Positions 23,501 through 26,136 of a stretch of DNA of 26,136 nt are shown one piece after another. The stretch is from the IMG/VR virus record IMGVR_UViG_3300025896_000172, positions 1 through 26,136 of that record; one strand, given 5' to 3'. Origin of the DNA: a virus. The translations under genes and the position numbers were made by a program. Within the stretch, counting starts at the first letter, position 1, and every line of letters starts with the position of its first letter. The notes below the pieces were generated by a model. That model saw only the letters and a program-made list of their open reading frames with translations, did no database searches and was not told where the DNA came from.

Positions 23501-23610
23501 AGAAACACGTCCGCACGTTGACCTACACCACCACCGAAAGCACGCCGCTTGAAACGCTGGCGGGTGACTTGATCACCACGCTGGCGGGCGACCCGATCTT
23601 CATGAGGTAA
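20503..23610 (+). CDS. J-like central tail tip / host specificity protein with a large inserted domain
   Basis: This 1035-aa protein is the central tip component that contacts the host receptor. The N-terminal region (1-142), with GPIDAYLEARGGDKTAWAG and CWYPEKA (136-142), and the region from 451 on, with NPAHALYYART and then DKLYAEAFGICTEYDP, are the hallmarks of phage tip proteins of this class. In relatives I know, these two blocks are separated by only a short stretch. Here about 300 residues intervene, with Asp-box-like pieces near 245, 285, 377 and 413 that suggest a beta-propeller. The middle (500-700) is the usual hub region, and the C-terminus (about 920-1035) is a beta domain ending in a duplicated TLAGDLITTLAGDP. 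The start overlaps the previous gene by 8 nt. Confidence 0.88.
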   Translation: MGKGSKPTVGYWYLPAFHVGLGIGPIDAYLEARGGDKTAWAGRLTASGTIHINAPNLWGGEKDQGGIVGDMDVMFGEAGQMPNPYLISTFGDQQPAWRGLATLVFKGGKYGAMSPYPQPMSHKIEKIVEGWDGDGCWYPEKARIAFGADTGALTDVVAVGATARPSAGGADWSRSTSPVGFIAGYAIGAGDRFIAWDLSAAGYTDDALVWHGSAGFLGGSGGARMGVYFGGSILIAGGLSGYFVSTDKAVSFSVRAYPDFPRLTLVAGSASLMVAMGPYDATLFSATSVEGPWSVGAMHGLTGSHAAFDPKMNQFVFVGSDIATSVPRAIATESGALITDLVLPAFATASTCICAMFSPAASGHGVIGTNSGEIAYRHSDGTWLLSADVLGEPGIGVQWVGNRFIMWGATLAKESATGQSWTSIDLQNTGVKAIATGATIDTRNYALAGINPAHALYYARTHSEIGREPIANINDTSSRASADKLYAEAFGICTEYDPSAESLVEYEQRICNLIGGSINRSLVDGQYYLDLARGDYVLEDLPILTDDDILSFAEQPSILDNAINSVSVKYFDPVRKETIVTPPVQALALIDAFGTIHQVKDYPEIPTAALAARIAERDLRTSVTPTRAFDLVTKRKPYDWRPNTYFRLQVPKRGIADMVCLLGSKETGTLKSGAIKITAVQDIYSLPDTSYIEVEHGVDTRPPQTPVAIVLQRVFEAPYIEVVANLSRADLAALPGETGYLLAVAADPAQSRDYTMRVAPDGGDYIEANNGDWCPNATTVGGIGLEPGPVVVALASSDRLDQVVVGKPVLIDDEIFRVDAIDIVAPSVTLGRGCADTVPAIHAAGSRLWFFADHAAIDTTEYTDGETINVKLLTNTGSQQLAEDLATAMPLTFDQRQFRPYPPGLVRINGEAAPPYLFGEITATWAHRDRELQADQLVDHEMASIGPEAGQTTTLRWYLDNVLVQTHSALSGTSQAYTPSADGQLRIEIESVRDSLASAQKHVRTLTYTTTESTPLETLAGDLITTLAGDPIFMR

Positions 23611-23616
23611 CTGACC

Positions 23617-24432
23617 ATGCCCAACATTTCAGAAATGGCAAACCCCGTCGCCTTGACCGGCCTGGAGCTCGTTCCCGGCCTGCAAGGCGACGACGATGTG
23701 GGTGTGCCGCTGCTGGCCTTGGGCGATGCCCTGCCGCGCGGCGCCGTCTTGCTGTTGCGCAAGCCCTTCCTGGCCGACACCGCCAGCACCACTGCGGGCG
23801 ATCCCGGCGCGGGCAATGTGCGCTGGAATCACGCCACGCAGGCCAGCGCGACGGAGATCTACATCGATGACGCCGATGCTGCTGCGGGCGATGTGTCCGG
23901 GGTGTGGGCTACTTTGCAGGTTGGCGGCTTCCTGTATCTGCAGGGCGTGGTTGGCGCAGCGCGGGCGAAGTATCAGAAGTGGGAGGTCTCAGCGAAGGTC
24001 GATGAAGCCGGTTACGGAAAGTTGACCGTGACGCTGGTTTCCAGCGCGGGCAGTTTCGCCGACGATGAGGCGGTGGAGCTGACGTTGCAGCAGCCTGATC
24101 CCTCTGAATCGGCGGCCGTTAAGATCACCGCCTCGATCGCCGGCGGTACGATCACGCCGGATGGTGATACTGACTTGGTGCGCCCATCATCTACGTTGTC
24201 TTCAGCACTGACTATTGCGAACCCAGCAACGACCATCATTGACGGTTGGGGCATGGTGATAGAAATTAAAGACGACGGCACGGCGCGGGCTCTGACTTGG
24301 GGCAGCAAGTACGCCAATCGTATCGGAGCACTTCCAGCGAATACCGTGGCCGGAAAACAGCACGTAATCGGAGTCTCCTACAACGCCGCCAATGACAAGA
24401 TGTATTGCGATTTCGCACTGGTGCAAGCATGA
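23617..24432 (+). CDS. Tail fibre-like structural protein
   Basis: This 271-aa protein begins MPNISEMANPVALTGLELVPGLQG, an opening commonly seen in short tail fibre or tip-attached proteins, where this part binds the virion. The middle (about 60-160) is a beta-rich domain containing TEIYIDDADAAAGDVSGVWATL and KWEVSAKVDEAGYGKLTVTLVS. The last 100 residues (from ITPDGDTDLVRPSSTL) look like a separate distal domain with a closing DKMYCDFALVQA strand. Its DNA from about 24180 on is richer in A/T and uses codons unlike the upstream genes, pointing to an exchanged receptor-binding end. AGG lies upstream, and the stop overlaps the next gene as ATGA. Confidence 0.65.
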   Translation: MPNISEMANPVALTGLELVPGLQGDDDVGVPLLALGDALPRGAVLLLRKPFLADTASTTAGDPGAGNVRWNHATQASATEIYIDDADAAAGDVSGVWATLQVGGFLYLQGVVGAARAKYQKWEVSAKVDEAGYGKLTVTLVSSAGSFADDEAVELTLQQPDPSESAAVKITASIAGGTITPDGDTDLVRPSSTLSSALTIANPATTIIDGWGMVIEIKDDGTARALTWGSKYANRIGALPANTVAGKQHVIGVSYNAANDKMYCDFALVQA

Positions 24433-25136
24433 GGCCATACGATTTGATGACGCGGGTGGCAAGTGCTGCGAGTGGCGGCGGTGGCGGCGATCCTCACTTC
24501 GCAAACGTGATCACGCTATTCCATTTCAACGGCACTAACGGCAGCACTTCATTCCCTGACCAAAAAGGAAATGCTGTCACCGTCGAGGGCGGCGCAGCTA
24601 TTACGACCGCCTCTGGATTTGATGGCTCCGAAGTATCGTTCGACGATACTGCCGGTGGAATCTACTCAGCGCTTGGCACTGGCGGGCTTCTTGGCGATAT
24701 CTGGACGATAGAGTGTTTCGTCACACCTGCCGCCTTGGCCTCGACTCGTTATTTTTTGAATCTTCAGGCTACTGACAATGGCAACTACATATATATCCTG
24801 ATTAATGCCAACGGCTCTATTTCTGGGAATCACCGAGGCGGTTCAATTCCTGCTTCCGCTGCTGGAGCGTTTGCGGTGAACACTCGGACACATTTAGCCG
24901 TCTGCGCCGATGGGGCAAAAGTTCGGATTTTCGCTGGAGGCGTTTTGGCAAGTAGTCGCGATCTAAGTGGGAGTGATCCCGCCGGTAGCGTCACACTCCG
25001 GCCTGCGCGTATTTTCAATCTCAACTTCGGCGGAAGTCGCTTTAAGGGAAAGATGGACGAGCTGAGGATCACCAAAGGCGTGGCGCGCTATACATCAACC
25101 TTCACTCCGCCGACAGCTGCGTTCCCGAATTCGTAA
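24429..25136 (+). CDS. LamG-like (concanavalin/jelly-roll) tail protein
   Basis: This 235-aa protein has the layout of a LamG/laminin-G-like jelly roll: a short N-terminal linker with a GGGGG run, then VITLFHFNGTNGSTSFPDQKGNAV, WTIECFVTP in the core strands, THLAVCADGAKVRIFAGGV, and the closing FKGKMDELRITKGVARYTSTF-x-PP-x-AAFP typical of such domains. Family members bind sugars or proteins at the cell surface, so a receptor-binding tip role is likely. The start at 24429 is set by an ATGA overlap with the fibre gene. The DNA is clearly less G+C-rich than the rest of the window, with many T- and A-ending codons, suggesting recent acquisition. Confidence 0.8.
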   Translation: MRPYDLMTRVASAASGGGGGDPHFANVITLFHFNGTNGSTSFPDQKGNAVTVEGGAAITTASGFDGSEVSFDDTAGGIYSALGTGGLLGDIWTIECFVTPAALASTRYFLNLQATDNGNYIYILINANGSISGNHRGGSIPASAAGAFAVNTRTHLAVCADGAKVRIFAGGVLASSRDLSGSDPAGSVTLRPARIFNLNFGGSRFKGKMDELRITKGVARYTSTFTPPTAAFPNS

Positions 25137-25255
25137 AACTTTACCTCTCCGCTCCCTAAGACAGGGCGACGGACCAGCGCCGGCAAGTGCTGACCCGCCA
25201 CCGCAACACACGCGATCCGCCGCGTGGCTTTGGCCGAATCAACTGGAGACCTTGC
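25137..25255 (+). other. Intergenic stretch after the tail genes
   Basis: This 119-bp stretch follows the last tail gene. I see no convincing hairpin-plus-T-run terminator and no clear promoter. Only a short GTAAA/TTTAC inverted repeat lies at its start. Composition returns to high G+C about 30 bp in, marking the end of the low-G+C tail block. Confidence 0.4.
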
Positions 25256-25498
25256 ATGTCCACCACCCGCATCCGCTTCGAGGTCCTGCCTGCAGACGAC
25301 GGCCGCTGGGAGATCACCCGCGAAAGCATCGTCGTCGACTGGTGCGACAAGAAAGACGACGCCATCGCCCAAGCCGTCACCCGCTGCCACATCGCCAAGT
25401 CCGCCGGCCAGCGCTGCCAACTCCTGATCAAAGGCAGGGACGGCAAGATCCAGGACGAACGTACCTACGGCGACGACCCGCGGGAAATCCCGGGCTGA
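25256..25498 (+). CDS. DUF2188 domain protein
   Basis: This 80-aa protein matches the DUF2188 pattern: a first strand followed by DDGRWEITRES, a helix DDAIAQAVTRCHIAKSAG, and LLIKGRDGKIQDERTYGDDP at the end. The family is small, widespread in bacteria and phages, and of unknown function. The ATG at 25256 puts the domain at the N-terminus. GGAG at about 25242-25245 serves as a plausible Shine-Dalgarno sequence. It stands apart from the overlapping tail genes and returns to high-G+C codon use, consistent with an accessory gene after the late operon. Confidence 0.75.
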   Translation: MSTTRIRFEVLPADDGRWEITRESIVVDWCDKKDDAIAQAVTRCHIAKSAGQRCQLLIKGRDGKIQDERTYGDDPREIPG

Positions 25499-25552
25499 CG
25501 TAAAGACGAAGCGACCGCCGGCGTGCGCCAACACGTCGACGGCCGCCAGTAC

Positions 25553-25602
25553 CACGTGATTGCGCACGTGTCCCAGCCAAGGCTCCGTCACCCTCGCGAG
25601 GG
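25553..25602 (+). promoter_or_regulatory. Inverted repeats ahead of the methylase gene
   Basis: CACGTG occurs at 25553-25558 and 25565-25570 around ATTGCG, so the 18-bp unit can form a dyad, and a perfect 12-bp palindrome, CCCTCGCGAGGG, follows at 25591-25602. They lie 28-77 bp before the methylase start. They could be operator sites or simply GC-rich chance palindromes. No clear -10/-35 pair is visible beside them. Confidence 0.3.
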
Positions 25603-25629
25603 CGGGGCGAGCATACCAAAGGACACGCA

Positions 25630-26136
25630 ATGCCAAACCCCATCATTCCCTGGCCCGGCGGCAAGCGCCGGCTGCTGAAACACCTGTATCCGCATTTCCC
25701 ATCCCATGAGTGCTACGTCGAGGCCTTCGCGGGCGGCGCTGCCGCGCTGCTGCTCAGGCCGACACCGGCGAAGGTGGAAGTGCTCAACGACATCAACGGC
25801 GAGCTGGTGCGCCTGTATCGCTGCGTCCGCCACCACCTGGATGAGTTCGTGCGCATGTTCCGCTGGAGCCTGGTGTCGCGCGAGATGTTCGAATGGGCGC
25901 AGATGGAGCGGCCCGAGACCCTGACCGACATCCAGCGCGCCGCCCGGTTCTACTACCTGCAGAAGCTGGCCTTCGGCGGCAAGGTCCACGGGCAGAACTT
26001 CGGCACCGTGGCCACCGGCAACGGCCCGAAATTCAACCTGCTGCGCATCGAGGAAGAGCTGAGCATGGTCCACCTGCGCCTGGCCAATGTGATCATCGAG
26101 CACCTGCCGTGGCACGAATGCATCCAGCGCTACGAC
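25630..26136 (+). CDS. DNA adenine methylase (D12/Dam class), cut by the window end
   Basis: The first 169 residues are present, and the frame is still open at the last base. They show PWPGGKRRLL (7-16), the S-adenosylmethionine-binding EAFAGGAAALL (31-41), and EVLNDINGELVRLYR (50-64), the N-terminal motifs of class D12 N6-adenine methyltransferases. FYYLQKLAFGGKVHG around 117-131 is also typical. The catalytic DPPY motif would follow soon after the cut, so activity cannot be judged. AAAGGA stands 7 nt before the ATG. No restriction endonuclease gene is visible nearby, so it looks like an orphan phage methylase that could protect phage DNA from host enzymes or alter gene expression. Target sequence unknown. 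Confidence 0.88.
   Translation, partial: MPNPIIPWPGGKRRLLKHLYPHFPSHECYVEAFAGGAAALLLRPTPAKVEVLNDINGELVRLYRCVRHHLDEFVRMFRWSLVSREMFEWAQMERPETLTDIQRAARFYYLQKLAFGGKVHGQNFGTVATGNGPKFNLLRIEEELSMVHLRLANVIIEHLPWHECIQRYD

Noticed and set aside
23520-23610. Variable repeat of a diversity-generating retroelement at the end of the J-like gene
   Set aside because: No reverse transcriptase, template repeat or adenine-biased variation partner is visible. The short TLAGD duplication is a plain direct repeat.
25523-25677. A short GTG-initiated frame between the DUF2188 and methylase genes
   Set aside because: It has no Shine-Dalgarno sequence, overlaps the methylase start in another frame, and has no recognisable domain.
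1-26136. tRNA genes, CRISPR arrays, insertion sequences, integrase or attachment sites
   Set aside because: I looked for cloverleaf arms, regularly spaced repeats, transposase motifs and tyrosine/serine recombinase motifs and saw none in this window.

Overview
The window is one continuous stretch of a tailed-phage genome (prophage or free phage) with a lambda-like siphovirus structural module. Every supported gene lies on the + strand. Base composition is high in G+C (mid-60s by eye) with strongly GC-biased third codon positions. That fits a phage of a high-GC gammaproteobacterium, with Xanthomonadaceae (Stenotrophomonas/Lysobacter/Pseudoxanthomonas) or Pseudomonas relatives the most likely hosts. 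This host guess is inference: no host gene, integrase, repressor or att site is visible, so prophage and free phage cannot be told apart here.

Layout. (1) 53-2374: a large TOPRIM plus SF3-type helicase replication protein. (2) 2375-2704: a cluster of TGTCGGC(C/T)ATG-type repeats just upstream of the small terminase, overlapped by a doubtful ORF. (3) 2705-5456: packaging genes, namely an Nu1-like small terminase, an unusual 70-aa cysteine-rich ORF, and a GpA-family large terminase. (4) 5453-5746: a Mor-like regulator whose stop codon lies in a set of competing hairpins. (5) 5833-10000: head genes, namely a gpW-like joiner, a lambda-type portal, a prohead protease/major capsid fusion with a possible internal start, and a DUF2190 decoration protein. 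(6) 10084-11950: lysis cassette, namely a muramidase endolysin, an XhlA-like protein, a putative holin, a 32-aa membrane protein, and Rz with an embedded Rz1. (7) 11947-17599: connector and tail shaft, namely a tail-completion candidate, FII-like and U-like proteins, tube protein, G and GT chaperones made by -1 frameshifting, and the tape measure. (8) 17599-23610: the tail-tip complex, ending in a J-like protein carrying a roughly 300-residue insertion that looks like a beta-propeller. (9) 23617-25136: tail fibre and LamG-like lectin genes, partly lower in G+C. (10) 25256-26136: a DUF2188 protein and a DNA adenine methylase cut by the window end.

How the genes work together. The genes are packed with 1-11 nt overlaps (ATGA, GTGA, TGATG), so most are probably translationally coupled in one late operon. 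Terminase fills proheads made from portal and capsid, gpW/FII-like proteins finish the head and join the tail, the tape measure and G/GT set tail length, and the tip and fibre proteins recognise the host. The lysis genes sit between head and tail genes, as in P2, rather than ahead of the head genes as in lambda. The strongest leads are the repeat cluster before terS (origin or cosB-like packaging site), the propeller-like insertion in the J-like protein, the competing RNA structures at the Mor-like gene's stop codon, the frameshift site with a well-placed stem-loop, the cysteine-rich ORF between the terminase subunits, and the embedded spanins with a lipobox-like motif in the outer frame.
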